64,000 bases of DNA from Candidatus Allofournierella pullicola. GTDB taxonomy: Bacteria; Bacillota; Clostridia; Oscillospirales; Ruminococcaceae. Of the stretch, positions 15,613 to 23,714 are shown piece by piece (within the stretch, counting starts at the first letter, position 1; every line of letters begins with the position of its first letter). The stretch covers positions 62,001 through 126,000 of the forward strand of contig DXFW01000020.1 in the NCBI GenBank assembly GCA_019114225.1. Direction: 5' to 3'. The notes below the pieces were generated by a model that worked only from the letters and a program-made list of their open reading frames with translations, made no database searches and was not told the DNA's origin. Made by a program: the position numbers and the translations under genes.

Positions 15613-16329
15613 ATGTTTGAAAACAAAGTAGCCGTCGTGACCGGAGGCGCGAAGGGTATCGGCAAGGCCATTGCCCAGGAGTTTCGCAACGCCGGGGCAA
15701 AAGTGTGTGTCATCGACCTTCTGCCGAACGACTATTTCGTGGGCGACCTGGCCGACCAGCCGGTGCTGGAGGAATTTGCCCGCAAGGTCATCGCGGATCA
15801 CGGCCATGTGGACTATCTTATCAACAACGCCCTGCCCCTGATGAAGGGGATCGACGAGTGCAGCTATGAGGAGTTCAACTATGCTTTGCGGGTGGGCGTG
15901 ACCGCCCCCTTCTATCTGACCAAGCTGTTCGCCCCTTATTTTGCGCCCGGGGCGGCGGTGGTGAACATCTCCTCCTCCCGGGACCGGATGAGCCAGCCTC
16001 AGACCGAAAGCTACACCGCGTCCAAGGGCGGTGTCTCGGCGCTGACCCATGCCCTGGCGGTAAGCCTGGCGGGCAAGGTGCGGGTGAACAGCATTTCCCC
16101 GGGCTGGATCGAGACCGGAGACGCGATGTGGACCGGCCCGGACGCAGTCCAGCAGCCCGCCGGGCGGGTGGGCCGCCCGCTGGACATCGCCAACATGGTG
16201 CTGTTTCTCTGCTCGGACAAAGCGGGCTTCATCACCGGCGAGAACATCTGTATTGACGGCGGCATGACCCGCCAGATGATCTACCACAATGACTTTGGCT
16301 GGACGCTGCAAGGAGGAGACGAAGGATGA
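15613..16329 (+). CDS. SDR-family oxidoreductase
   Basis: A 238-residue classical short-chain dehydrogenase. The cofactor motif is VTGGAKGIGKA near residue 8, the structural INNA motif is near 74, the catalytic Ser lies in NISSS near 119 and the YTASK pair near 135. The IDLLPN segment after the second strand (acidic residue) favours NAD(H), which is an inference. The stop overlaps the start of a flavodoxin gene (ATGA at 16326-16329). Substrate not predictable. Confidence 0.9.
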   Translation: MFENKVAVVTGGAKGIGKAIAQEFRNAGAKVCVIDLLPNDYFVGDLADQPVLEEFARKVIADHGHVDYLINNALPLMKGIDECSYEEFNYALRVGVTAPFYLTKLFAPYFAPGAAVVNISSSRDRMSQPQTESYTASKGGVSALTHALAVSLAGKVRVNSISPGWIETGDAMWTGPDAVQQPAGRVGRPLDIANMVLFLCSDKAGFITGENICIDGGMTRQMIYHNDFGWTLQGGDEG

Positions 16330-16772
16330 AAACGGCAATTTGCTATCTTTCCTGCCATCATGGCAACACCCGCAAGGTGGTGGAAGCCATGGCCGGGGCA
16401 GGCGGCGCCGACCTCATCGACGTGCGCACCCGGCAGGCGGTGCAGCTGGAAGAATACGACTGCATTGGCCTGGCGTCGGGAATCTACGGTTTTGAAATGC
16501 ACAAGTCGGTGACAGCCTTCGCCCGGCAGTATCTGCCCGCAGGCAAGCCGGTGTTTTTTGTCTACACCTACGGCGGCGCGAAGGGCACCGGCTCCAAAGT
16601 GCTGGCACAGATCGCCCATGAAAAAGGCTGCCCTGTGCTGGGCGAATTCAGCTGCAAAGGCTACGACACCTTCGGGCCGTTTAAGCTGGTGGGCGGCATT
16701 GCAAAAGGGCGCCCCAACGAGCAGGACCTGGAAAAGGCACGGGCGTTCTTTTTGAGTCTTCAAACGAAATAA
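16326..16772 (+). CDS. flavodoxin-domain protein
   Basis: A 148-residue flavodoxin. The FMN phosphate loop reads YLSCHHGNTRKVVEAM near residue 7, the second flavin loop is ASGIYGFEMH near 50, and TYGGAKGTGS near 84 completes the site. It probably acts as a one- or two-electron carrier or a small reductase and is translationally coupled to the SDR gene, suggesting a shared redox step. No membrane segment. Confidence 0.85.
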   Translation: MKTAICYLSCHHGNTRKVVEAMAGAGGADLIDVRTRQAVQLEEYDCIGLASGIYGFEMHKSVTAFARQYLPAGKPVFFVYTYGGAKGTGSKVLAQIAHEKGCPVLGEFSCKGYDTFGPFKLVGGIAKGRPNEQDLEKARAFFLSLQTK

Positions 16773-16785
16773 GGAGCGGGCGGAT

Positions 16786-17424
16786 ATGTTTGGACCGAAT
16801 CCGAATGCTGTTCATCCCAACGAAAACATCCCCAGTATCTGCTATATCAAAAATGTCATCACCCGCCCCAACGTTCTGGTGGGCGAATACACCTACTACG
16901 ATGACGCCGCCACCGGCGGCGAGGACTTTGAGTCGCACGTGACCCATCACTACGAGTTCATCGGTGACAAACTCATCATCGGCAGATTCTGCGCCATTGC
17001 CAAGGGCGTGGAGTTTGTGATGAACGGCGCCAATCACAGGATGGCCTCAGTCACGACATACCCGTTCAACATCTTCGGCCACGGTTGGGAGAAATGCACC
17101 CCGTCGCTGGACGACCTGCCGCTCAAAGGCGACACCGTGGTGGGCAACGATGTGTGGATCGGGCAAAACGTCACCGTTCTGCCCGGAGTGCACATCGGTG
17201 ATGGCGCCATCATCGGGGCAAATTCCGTGGTGGCGGGCGACATCCCGCCCTACACCGTTGCCGCCGGGAATCCCTGCCGTGTGATTCGTAACCGCTTTGA
17301 CGCTGAGCTAACGGACTATCTGCTGAATCTTCGGTGGTGGGACTGGGAGTCGGAGAAAATTTTCCGAAACCTGGACGCCCTGTGCTCCGGCGATCTGACG
17401 CTTATCCGCCAAATCGATCTCTGA
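16786..17424 (+). CDS. Vat/CatB-type xenobiotic O-acetyltransferase
   Basis: A 212-residue left-handed beta-helix acetyltransferase. The N-terminus GPNPNAVHPNEN, the ITRPNVLVGEYTYYDD segment, the catalytic histidine in MNGANHRM near residue 83, and the hexapeptide run VVGNDVWIGQNVTVLPGVHIGDGAIIGANSVV match the Vat/CatB (streptogramin A and chloramphenicol acetyltransferase) group closely in length and motif order. It would acetylate a hydroxyl using acetyl-CoA. Resistance activity is plausible but many chromosomal homologues have no known drug substrate. It has its own GGAGCGGG ribosome site 13 bases after the flavodoxin stop. Confidence 0.85.
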   Translation: MFGPNPNAVHPNENIPSICYIKNVITRPNVLVGEYTYYDDAATGGEDFESHVTHHYEFIGDKLIIGRFCAIAKGVEFVMNGANHRMASVTTYPFNIFGHGWEKCTPSLDDLPLKGDTVVGNDVWIGQNVTVLPGVHIGDGAIIGANSVVAGDIPPYTVAAGNPCRVIRNRFDAELTDYLLNLRWWDWESEKIFRNLDALCSGDLTLIRQIDL

Positions 17425-17470
17425 CAGAGCGCGTGCAGGCGGATCTTGTACAGCTGAAAGGAGAAAAGCA

Positions 17471-17704
17471 ATGGGCTGGAAATTCGAGACTGCCGGGCCC
17501 ACCGGGGAGTGCAAAGCCTTTGGCGTGAATATTTTCAAGTATCCCTGGCGGAACTGCGGGGAGAAGGCAGTCGTGACCGACCCCCGCCACGGCGTGGAAA
17601 AGGTATTCCCGGTCTACGAGGTGGAGATCGGCGGCACGCCCCACCGCTTTGCCGGCGGGGAATTCTCGAACGGCGTGTTCGGAGTGTATCTGCCGGAGGA
17701 ATGA
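17471..17704 (+). CDS. small hypothetical protein
   Basis: A 77-residue protein (GWKFETAGPTGECK start, then VFPVYEVEIGGTPHRFAGGEFSNGVFG) with a strong AAGGAG ribosome site. It is rich in beta-prone residues and has one or two cysteines near the N-terminus; no family is recognised. It is soluble and follows the acetyltransferase by 46 bases. Coding is supported by the SD, composition and a clean start. Confidence 0.6.
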   Translation: MGWKFETAGPTGECKAFGVNIFKYPWRNCGEKAVVTDPRHGVEKVFPVYEVEIGGTPHRFAGGEFSNGVFGVYLPEE

Positions 17705-17812
17705 CATCTTTTTATACCGCAGTGCCACTCCGCTGATTCACAGCCTATTCAGCCTGCCACCATTGCTTGCGTGCCCACCCAGCTGTAGTCACTCTATTTT
17801 AAAGGAGCCTCC

Positions 17813-18646
17813 ATGAGTATTCGAGAAGACCGCCGGCCGACGCTCGCTTCCTGGCCCAAGCGAATGTATGACTGGAACGAAGTGCCGCCCCGGTTTCAGC
17901 CCGCTTTGGCAGACTGGAACGCCGCCGGCATGCCGCCGGGGAACATCACCCTCATCCCCCGCATTCACCAGTATTCCGGCGCGCCGGAATATGTCACTGC
18001 ATGGCTTGGGAGCGAAGTCTGCCTTCAGCGCCTCGCCGACGGCAAGTTGGATGTGTGGCACATTCGCCCCGGCGACGTGGTTCTGGTCAGCTATTCCATC
18101 CAGCTGATCAAATGCACGGTCACCGTCCGGCTGAAGGACGGCACCCAAACCGGCTTTTCATACAATAAAACAAAGGAGGACCAACTGTATCCAGTTCTCA
18201 GCCTCCTGCTGGGCCAGCCTGCCGACCGGCGTCCGCCCTCCCAATACCCCGACGCTCCTGCTTTTGCCCGGCTCCGCCAGGAGAGCTACGCCATGTACTA
18301 CACCTCTCTCCTGGCGTATCGCTTTGGCGGCCAAATTCTGGATCATCTCTTTCTGCGGGGGAAAAACCGCAACTTTCTTTACATTCTCCAGCACCGGCCA
18401 GACCCCGAGTTCTTCTGCGCCATGACAGACGCCGGACCGGTGTGTATCATCACCGACTTTTACGGCACCTCCGTTCTTTATGTGCCAAAGTCTTCGCCCT
18501 GCTTTCTTGAAGTCAGCCCCCAGTCTCACGGAAAGGGCAGCGCGCTTTATCTGCGCACCCCGGCCGGCGGGGAGCGTCTGTATTTTGGCCTTCTTCCCGG
18601 CCAGGAAGAACCGGCCGCCTCCTTTGCCCGCCGCTGGTTTTCTTGA
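17813..18646 (+). CDS. hypothetical protein, 277 residues
   Basis: The ATG at 17813 has AAGGAG five bases upstream. The protein is cytosolic with no signal or membrane segment and alternates alpha and beta elements (ITLIPRIHQYSGAPEYVTAWLG, DVVLVSYSIQLIKCTVTVRL, VCIITDFYGTSVLYVP). I do not recognise the family. Codon usage and GC are like the neighbours. The preceding 108 bases and following 228 bases (18647-18874) hold no other gene apart from the terminator at 18831. Confidence 0.6.
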   Translation: MSIREDRRPTLASWPKRMYDWNEVPPRFQPALADWNAAGMPPGNITLIPRIHQYSGAPEYVTAWLGSEVCLQRLADGKLDVWHIRPGDVVLVSYSIQLIKCTVTVRLKDGTQTGFSYNKTKEDQLYPVLSLLLGQPADRRPPSQYPDAPAFARLRQESYAMYYTSLLAYRFGGQILDHLFLRGKNRNFLYILQHRPDPEFFCAMTDAGPVCIITDFYGTSVLYVPKSSPCFLEVSPQSHGKGSALYLRTPAGGERLYFGLLPGQEEPAASFARRWFS

Positions 18647-18830
18647 AATTCCCGCGCAGTGAAAAGCAGTTTGGGATGGCTTTTTAACATACGCTTTCCC
18701 CTCTTCCGCCGTTCGAATGCCATTTCATCTTTAGGCGGCGTTCCGGTTCATCCCGGAACTGCCACAGCTTTTCGCGGCCAGCGCTTTTGCATGCAGCTCC
18801 CTTTTCCATCGTCTTTTCCTGAGAAACAAA

Positions 18831-18870
18831 AAAGCGGCAGCCCGCCATTTGGCAGGCTGCCGCTTTTTTG
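18831..18870. terminator. bidirectional rho-independent terminator
   Basis: AAAGCGGCAGCCCGCC (18831-18846) pairs with GGCAGGCTGCCGCTTT (18851-18866) with one mismatch, flanked by an A-run on one side and T6 on the other. It separates the convergent genes ending at 18646 and 18875. The rest of 18647-18830 shows nothing. Confidence 0.85.
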
Positions 18871-18874
18871 ATTT

Positions 18875-19774
18875 TTAATAGACGGGAGGAGCTTGTTGTT
18901 CAAGGCCGTCAAATAGACCGCCAAAGGTGTCGGAAAAGTCCTGCGGCGTTGTGTAGCGTCCATCGCCAAACATAGCGATGTTCAGGGACGGGATCAGATA
19001 GAAGCCATAGCTTGTGCCGTCGTCAAGGTCGAAGGTGACCCGAAAGGACTTGCCTTCCCGCTGGGCCCGCCCGATCTGCTGATACTGTTCGTCGCTCAGC
19101 TGGGCAGGCACGCTTTGCGCCAACGCCGCCACGAACTGCTCCATCTCCTTTTGCGGAAGCTGTGTCAAAAGGCTGCTGCCGCTGTGGTCAAAAACGGAGA
19201 CCGCCTGGATATTGTCCGGGAAGCCGGCCAAAGTGAAATACGAAGCCGGGTCCAGGGGCGTTCCGTCAGTAAATGCAGTGCTCTGGCAGATGCAATAACC
19301 ATCGTCGTACTCCACAGCCACCCGGAACTGTGTGTCGTAATTCTTCAGTTCATACACCGTGCCCCCCAATGCGTAGGTGGCGGAAAGGTCTTTGCCCGCA
19401 TTGGCCTCGGGGTCGGCGGCGATGTCGTGGATGAGCGTTCCAAGTGCTTCGCCCAGCTGCCCTTCAGGAATCTGATAGACAGCGCCGTTCTCCAAAAACT
19501 CGTAGCGCATGCCGTTCCAGTTCATGAAGCGCCGCATACCGTTCGGAGCATCCGACGCAGGGGCGGTCTGCACGATTGGCTCAGTCTCCGGCTGGAAGAC
19601 AAAGCCCCGCGCGGCAAAAACAGATGCCGCAAGCAGGCACAAGCAGGCGGCAGCCGCTGCCAACCGCTTCCAGGTGAACCGAATCGTTTTCCCTGCACTC
19701 TGAGGCTGAGCGGCCCCGGCGACGAAACGATCGTCCACGTTTTGCATAGCGTCTGAAAACTTTTCTACTTTCAC
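18875..19774 (-). CDS. membrane-anchored anti-sigma-type protein
   Basis: A 299-residue protein with a short cytosolic N-terminus (MKVEKFSDAMQNVDDRFV), one transmembrane helix near residues 38-55 (LAAAAACLCLLAASVFAA) and a 240-residue outer domain. The layout, and the four-base overlap of its ATG with the stop of the sigma-factor gene, are those of an anti-sigma factor or sigma-linked sensor in Firmicutes. No zinc-binding ZAS motif (HxxxCxxC) is visible, so the mechanism differs from RsrA-like factors. Role inferred from context. Confidence 0.65.
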   Translation of the reverse strand: MKVEKFSDAMQNVDDRFVAGAAQPQSAGKTIRFTWKRLAAAAACLCLLAASVFAARGFVFQPETEPIVQTAPASDAPNGMRRFMNWNGMRYEFLENGAVYQIPEGQLGEALGTLIHDIAADPEANAGKDLSATYALGGTVYELKNYDTQFRVAVEYDDGYCICQSTAFTDGTPLDPASYFTLAGFPDNIQAVSVFDHSGSSLLTQLPQKEMEQFVAALAQSVPAQLSDEQYQQIGRAQREGKSFRVTFDLDDGTSYGFYLIPSLNIAMFGDGRYTTPQDFSDTFGGLFDGLEQQAPPVY

Positions 19775-20328
19775 AAATACACCTCGTTTTCCTGCAAAAA
19801 TGTCCGCAGCTTTTTTCGAAGGCGGGTGAGCCGCACCGACACGTTCTTCTCGCTGAGCCCGGAAACATGTGCGATTTCCGGGTAAGTGTCAAAATACCAG
19901 TACCGCCGCATAAATAGCAGCCGATCGCGCGGGGTGAGGCTTTCCAGATAGACGTTGAGCAAACGCGTCAGCTCCTGCGCGTCCGTCTGCGCTTCCGGAG
20001 AGTCCGCCGAGGGAAGGAACGGTTCCAGTTCATCCCAGGACTGGGTGAGCGCGTCATCCCGCTTCGCCGCATGCCGTTTTCGATAGCGCTCAATGGAAAG
20101 ATTGCGCACGACTTTGCAGAGATACGGCAGCAAAGGCAGCGGTCTGGCAGGCGGCACCGCGTTCCATACCGCCAGATAGGCGTCGTTCACGCATTCCTCA
20201 GCGTCCAGATCATTTTTCAGCACATTGACCGACAATCTGCGGCACACCCCGCCGTACTGTTCCGCAAGAGCACGGACGGCCTCTTCGGAACGGCGAAAAA
20301 GGAGTTCTATGATTTGCGCGTCATCCAC
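19771..20328 (-). CDS. ECF RNA polymerase sigma factor
   Basis: A 185-residue sigma-70 family protein. Region 2 spans about residues 20-85 (DLDAEECVNDAYLAVWNAVP, YLCKVVRNLSIERYRK) and region 4 about 125-178 (LTPRDRLLFMRRYWYFDTYPEIA, VSVRLTRLRKKL). No region 3 or 1 is present, as expected for extracytoplasmic-function factors. It is translated first in a two-gene unit with the membrane protein at 18875. The upstream 130 bases likely hold its promoter, but no clear element was identified. Confidence 0.9.
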   Translation of the reverse strand: MDDAQIIELLFRRSEEAVRALAEQYGGVCRRLSVNVLKNDLDAEECVNDAYLAVWNAVPPARPLPLLPYLCKVVRNLSIERYRKRHAAKRDDALTQSWDELEPFLPSADSPEAQTDAQELTRLLNVYLESLTPRDRLLFMRRYWYFDTYPEIAHVSGLSEKNVSVRLTRLRKKLRTFLQENEVYL

Positions 20329-20458
20329 TGTCTGAACGCCTCCTTTCCTTCTTCACTTTGATATACGGTTTTTTTCGCAGAAAACTACACTATGCCGTCT
20401 GCTTTTTTACGAAGTCAGATTTGATTTTACCACGTTTTCCTCTTTTGGTCTAAAGATA

Positions 20459-20493
20459 CAAAAAAACCGCCGCGGAACATCGGCCGCGACGGG
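20459..20493 (-). terminator. rho-independent terminator
   Basis: CCGCCGCGG (20467-20475) and CCGCGACGG (20484-20492) form a nine-pair stem with one mismatch, with a T8 tract on the minus strand (20459-20466). It ends the ferredoxin operon. Confidence 0.75.
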
Positions 20494-20510
20494 GAGCCTC
20501 ATCGGATTTC

Positions 20511-21089
20511 TTATACTGTCTGCCCGTTTTTGGCTTTGCAGATCAGCTGGGTCATGGTGCCCATGGGGCAATAAACGCACCAGCTGCGGGGTTTGAACAG
20601 CGCCATTGTGATCAGGCCCAGCACGGTGGAGGTCAGCATTACGCTGTAAAAGCCGAAGGCGAACTGGGCCACGCCGGGATGGAACAACGTGCCGTGGTAC
20701 GCCCAGTTCCAGGGCAGTTTAAAGGTCCACAGCAGCGTGACCACCTGCTTCAAGTCCTGCGCCCCGGCGAACACCAGGTATGTATTCCACAGCATTAGGA
20801 AGAACATGGCGAAGAAAAAGGCAAGAAAGCCATAGCGAAAAGCCTTACTTTTCATCCAGCGGGGCACATCCTTTTTACGAGACAGACCGAACCGCCCTCC
20901 CAACAGCCCGAACAGCTGGCCCCGGCCGCAGTAGCGGTTGCAATAGCCCTTGTTCCCTCCCGCCACTGCGAAAATGAGCGGAATGAAAAAGCACAACAGG
21001 CCCAGCCATGCAAACAGGATGTTGAAAAAGCCCAGCACCAGATAGAGCAGCGAGGCAATCCACAGATAGTCCCACCATTGTTTTTTCAT
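20511..21089 (-). CDS. polytopic membrane Fe-S protein (NapH/YccM-like)
   Basis: A 192-residue protein with about four transmembrane segments (LWIASLLYLVLGFFNILFAWLG, LLCFFIPLIFAV, a central FFFAMFFLMLW helix, and a MLTSTVLGLITMALF helix). Cysteines in CNRYCGRGQ and CVYCPMG resemble the loop cysteines of NapH/CcoG-type membrane proteins that transfer electrons with ferredoxin domains. The ATG at 21089 overlaps the ferredoxin stop (ATGA). The partner donor or acceptor is not in the window. Confidence 0.75.
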   Translation of the reverse strand: MKKQWWDYLWIASLLYLVLGFFNILFAWLGLLCFFIPLIFAVAGGNKGYCNRYCGRGQLFGLLGGRFGLSRKKDVPRWMKSKAFRYGFLAFFFAMFFLMLWNTYLVFAGAQDLKQVVTLLWTFKLPWNWAYHGTLFHPGVAQFAFGFYSVMLTSTVLGLITMALFKPRSWCVYCPMGTMTQLICKAKNGQTV

Positions 21090-21295
21090 GCCTGCACCTC
21101 CTGCAGCGCGATCACGCTGGCCGGGCACTCGGCAACGCACTTGCCGCAGCCCACGCACTTGCCGGCGTCCACCCGGGCGGCGACGCCCCGAACGACCTCA
21201 ATGGCTCCCAAGGGGCAAACCTTTACACAACAGCCGCAGGCCACGCAGACCGCGCTGTCCACCTGGGCCTTTCGGCGTTTCTTTTTCGTCTCCAT
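21086..21295 (-). CDS. 2[4Fe-4S] ferredoxin
   Basis: A 69-residue protein with two CxxCxxCxxxCP motifs (CVACGCCVKVCP near residue 17 and CVGCGKCVAECP near 48) that bind two [4Fe-4S] clusters. It is coupled to the membrane Fe-S protein, so the pair likely moves electrons between a soluble donor and a membrane redox site. Confidence 0.9.
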   Translation of the reverse strand: METKKKRRKAQVDSAVCVACGCCVKVCPLGAIEVVRGVAARVDAGKCVGCGKCVAECPASVIALQEVQA

Positions 21296-21401
21296 CGCGT
21301 ACCTCCCAATTTTGCAATGGGTCCAGTATAGCGAAAAAGGCAGCTTGATTTCTGTGATGAGGTCACCTGAAGACCCGAAAGCTTAGCGGCCGGCCGCGCA
21401 G

Positions 21402-21436
21402 AACAAAGCCCCAGCCTGCGGGCCGGGGCTTTGTGT
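21402..21436. terminator. bidirectional rho-independent terminator
   Basis: CAAAGCCCC (21404-21412) pairs with GGGGCTTTG (21425-21433), with additional GCC/GGC pairing inside. It lies downstream of the BlaR-like gene. Confidence 0.8.
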
Positions 21437-21446
21437 TCTTCTGTTG

Positions 21447-23267
21447 TCAGTCCACATCGCCCACGGCGAAGCGGAACTCGGCGCTGTAAACGCCGTTGCT
21501 GCCTTCCAGCGCGGCCTGCACCCGGTAGAGGGCGGGGCCGTCCGCCAGCGGCAGAAGGCCGTCTTCCGACGGGGCGAGGGCGAAGGGCGCGCCGCTTTCC
21601 GGCTCCGCCGTGACGGAATACTCCTGCACCGGCAGCGAGAAGGAAAGGCGCACCCGCCGCGCTTCCTCATAGCCGAAGATGCCGCTCACGTCTTCGGGGG
21701 AGCCGGTGCGGTCCTCCAGCACCGTGCCGCCCTGTTCCAGCCGCCAGAGGCTGGCGTTGATGTCCGCGAAGCGCTGGCCGTTTTCATCCTCAAAAACGAG
21801 ATAAAGGGCGGGCTGGGGTTCGAAGAAGGCTTCGAACCGCGTCCAGTCCATCCCGCCGGGCACGGAATACCAGGTGGCCTCCATCTTCTCGGTGTAGAAG
21901 GGCACCACCTTGACGGCCTTTTCGTAGAACACGGTGGAGAGGGTGCCCCGGGGGGTGTCCCAGATGATGATGGTCTCCCGCGGGCCGTCGGTGAAGGAAT
22001 AGTTGCCGGTGATCTGCTCCAGCGGGAGGGCGGCGAGGAAGCCGGCAAAGCCCTGTTCGTCCAGGCAGAGCAGTTCTTGCCGGCTGTCGTCTTTCCAGTT
22101 GCGCGCGCTGGCGATGGTGCAGGCCGCCGGGTCCTGCCCGTCAAAGAGCACATCGGCGCCCGTGCCCGCATCAAAGGCCAGGGTGACGTAGCCGCTGGTC
22201 ATGCAGAGCACAAAGAACACGGCCCCCACCAGCACCCCGCCGGTGAACTTTTTGGCCGGCTTCACCACGCTTTTCAGCCGGTAGCGCATGGCTTTGGCAC
22301 CGGGAGAAAGGCAGGTGGTGAAGCCGCGCCCATCCCCTGCGGCGGTGAGCAGCAGGTCGGCGTACTGACGGCGGCGGGCGTCGCTCTCGTTTTGCAGCAC
22401 CGCCTCGTCGCAGGAGAGTTCCAGGTCGTCGGCACTTTTGCCCATGGCCAGCCACATCAGCGGATTGAACCAGCACATGGCAGTGCAGAAGGCCAGAAAG
22501 AACTTGGACCAGGCGTCCTGCCGGCCGATGTGGACCAGCTCGTGGCGGAAGATGAGGGCCAGTTCCTCCGGGCTGTATTCCCTTTCGGGAAGCACCACCC
22601 GTGTGGTGCGCTCAAAAAGGCCGATGGAGAGGGGCGATGAAACCGCGGGCGAGCGCACCATGCGGAATTTTGGTTTTTTGAAGCGGGCGGCCTCTATTTC
22701 CGCATTCCAGACCGCCAGCACCGCCGGGCCCTCTTCCGCCCGGGCGGCGCGGAGCACCTGCCGGCGAAAGCGCAGGTGGGAAGCGATTTTGAAGAGCATC
22801 ACCGCCGCCGCGCCCGCGGCCCACACCGCCAGCAGCACCCCCGCCGTGCCCATGGGGAGGCGCAGCGTCAGCGCCGGGGCGGGCAGTTCCATATAGTTCT
22901 GCTGGGTGAGATAGAGATAATTCGGGATGAGCCACAGAGCCGCGCAGGCGGCGGCGCTGAAGTGCCGGCGCAGAAAGGGCAGCAGCGCCAGCAGGATCAG
23001 ATAGTAGACGCTGATGTGCAAAAACAGGCTGAAGAACATGGAGAGGATGGACTGCTCCACCCCCACAGGGCGGACGATGAGCATCACCGCGGCGGTGCCA
23101 AGGACGAACACCGGCAGAATGACGCCCGAAATAACGGGCAGATACCGCTGGCCCCCGCCCTCCGGGGCGAAGACGTCCTCCTCGTTTTTGTTGCGGTAGA
23201 GCACCCAGCAGAAGCCCCCGCCCATGATGAGGGCAAGCAGCCCCCGCATAAACAACGATGTGCTCAT
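21447..23267 (-). CDS. BlaR1/MecR1-like M56 peptidase
   Basis: A 606-residue membrane protein. N-terminal transmembrane helices cover about residues 1-170, the M56 metallopeptidase site HELVH lies near residue 245 with a downstream CDEAV element near 290, and a further helix near 350 precedes a 250-residue extracytoplasmic C-terminal domain. That domain lacks obvious penicillin-binding SxxK signatures and is not recognised. The ATG overlaps the stop of the BlaI-like gene (ATGA, 23264-23267). In BlaR systems the sensor cleaves or inactivates BlaI on ligand binding; here the ligand is unknown. Confidence 0.85.
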   Translation of the reverse strand: MSTSLFMRGLLALIMGGGFCWVLYRNKNEEDVFAPEGGGQRYLPVISGVILPVFVLGTAAVMLIVRPVGVEQSILSMFFSLFLHISVYYLILLALLPFLRRHFSAAACAALWLIPNYLYLTQQNYMELPAPALTLRLPMGTAGVLLAVWAAGAAAVMLFKIASHLRFRRQVLRAARAEEGPAVLAVWNAEIEAARFKKPKFRMVRSPAVSSPLSIGLFERTTRVVLPEREYSPEELALIFRHELVHIGRQDAWSKFFLAFCTAMCWFNPLMWLAMGKSADDLELSCDEAVLQNESDARRRQYADLLLTAAGDGRGFTTCLSPGAKAMRYRLKSVVKPAKKFTGGVLVGAVFFVLCMTSGYVTLAFDAGTGADVLFDGQDPAACTIASARNWKDDSRQELLCLDEQGFAGFLAALPLEQITGNYSFTDGPRETIIIWDTPRGTLSTVFYEKAVKVVPFYTEKMEATWYSVPGGMDWTRFEAFFEPQPALYLVFEDENGQRFADINASLWRLEQGGTVLEDRTGSPEDVSGIFGYEEARRVRLSFSLPVQEYSVTAEPESGAPFALAPSEDGLLPLADGPALYRVQAALEGSNGVYSAEFRFAVGDVD

Positions 23268-23641
23268 AGTTCGTCCCTCTCCAGCAGGCGGCGCAGCTCG
23301 GCCAGTTCCTCCCGGCTGAGGCCGCTGTCGCACAGAGCGGCGGCGAAGGCGGGCAGGCTGCCGCCGCAGAGTTTCTCCAGAAAACGGCGGCTCTGCTGGG
23401 CCAGATACTCCTCCCGGCTGACCAGCGGGATGTATCGGGCGCTGCGGCCCTGCTTTTCGATGCGCAAAAAGCCCTTGTCCGCAAGGCGGGTGAGCACCGT
23501 GAGCAGGGTGGTCAGGGCCATGGGGTGGGTGTCCTTGAGCTTTGCGTCGATGTCTGCCCGGGCCGCGGGCGCTTCGCAGGCCCAGACGGCCTGCATCACC
23601 TCCAGCTCGGCGTCCGGCAGGCGGCGGATGGTCTTGTCCAC
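23264..23641 (-). CDS. BlaI/MecI-family repressor
   Basis: A 125-residue Penicillinase_R protein: winged helix ELEVMQAVWA, ALTTLLTVLTRLADKGFL and the basic EKQGRSARYIPL wing, with a C-terminal dimerisation helix. It starts at a GTG preceded by GGAGGG. BlaI proteins bind TACA-NN-TGTA dyads; exactly such a dyad lies in its own promoter (23657-23699), so autoregulation together with the coupled M56 sensor is expected. No beta-lactamase gene is in the window. Confidence 0.9.
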   Translation of the reverse strand: MDKTIRRLPDAELEVMQAVWACEAPAARADIDAKLKDTHPMALTTLLTVLTRLADKGFLRIEKQGRSARYIPLVSREEYLAQQSRRFLEKLCGGSLPAFAAALCDSGLSREELAELRRLLERDEL

Positions 23642-23656
23642 AGAAAGCCCTCCTTT

Positions 23657-23699
23657 GCTCTACAAATGTAGTTCTATTTTTATTCTATATTTGTAGAGC
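23657..23699. promoter_or_regulatory. BlaI operator: 11-bp inverted repeat with TACA-AA-TGTA box
   Basis: A perfect inverted repeat, GCTCTACAAAT (23657-23667) and ATTTGTAGAGC (23689-23699), includes TACAAATGTA at 23661-23670, a classic BlaI/MecI half-dyad. The right arm overlaps the spacer of the promoter, so occupancy should block initiation. Confidence 0.8.
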
Positions 23700-23710
23700 A
23701 AGTTTGTCAA
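23682..23710 (-). promoter_or_regulatory. strong sigma-A promoter of the blaI-blaR-like operon
   Basis: Perfect TTGACA (23705-23710), 17-base spacer, TAGAAT (23682-23687) on the minus strand. Confidence 0.85.
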
Positions 23711-23714
23711 CCCC

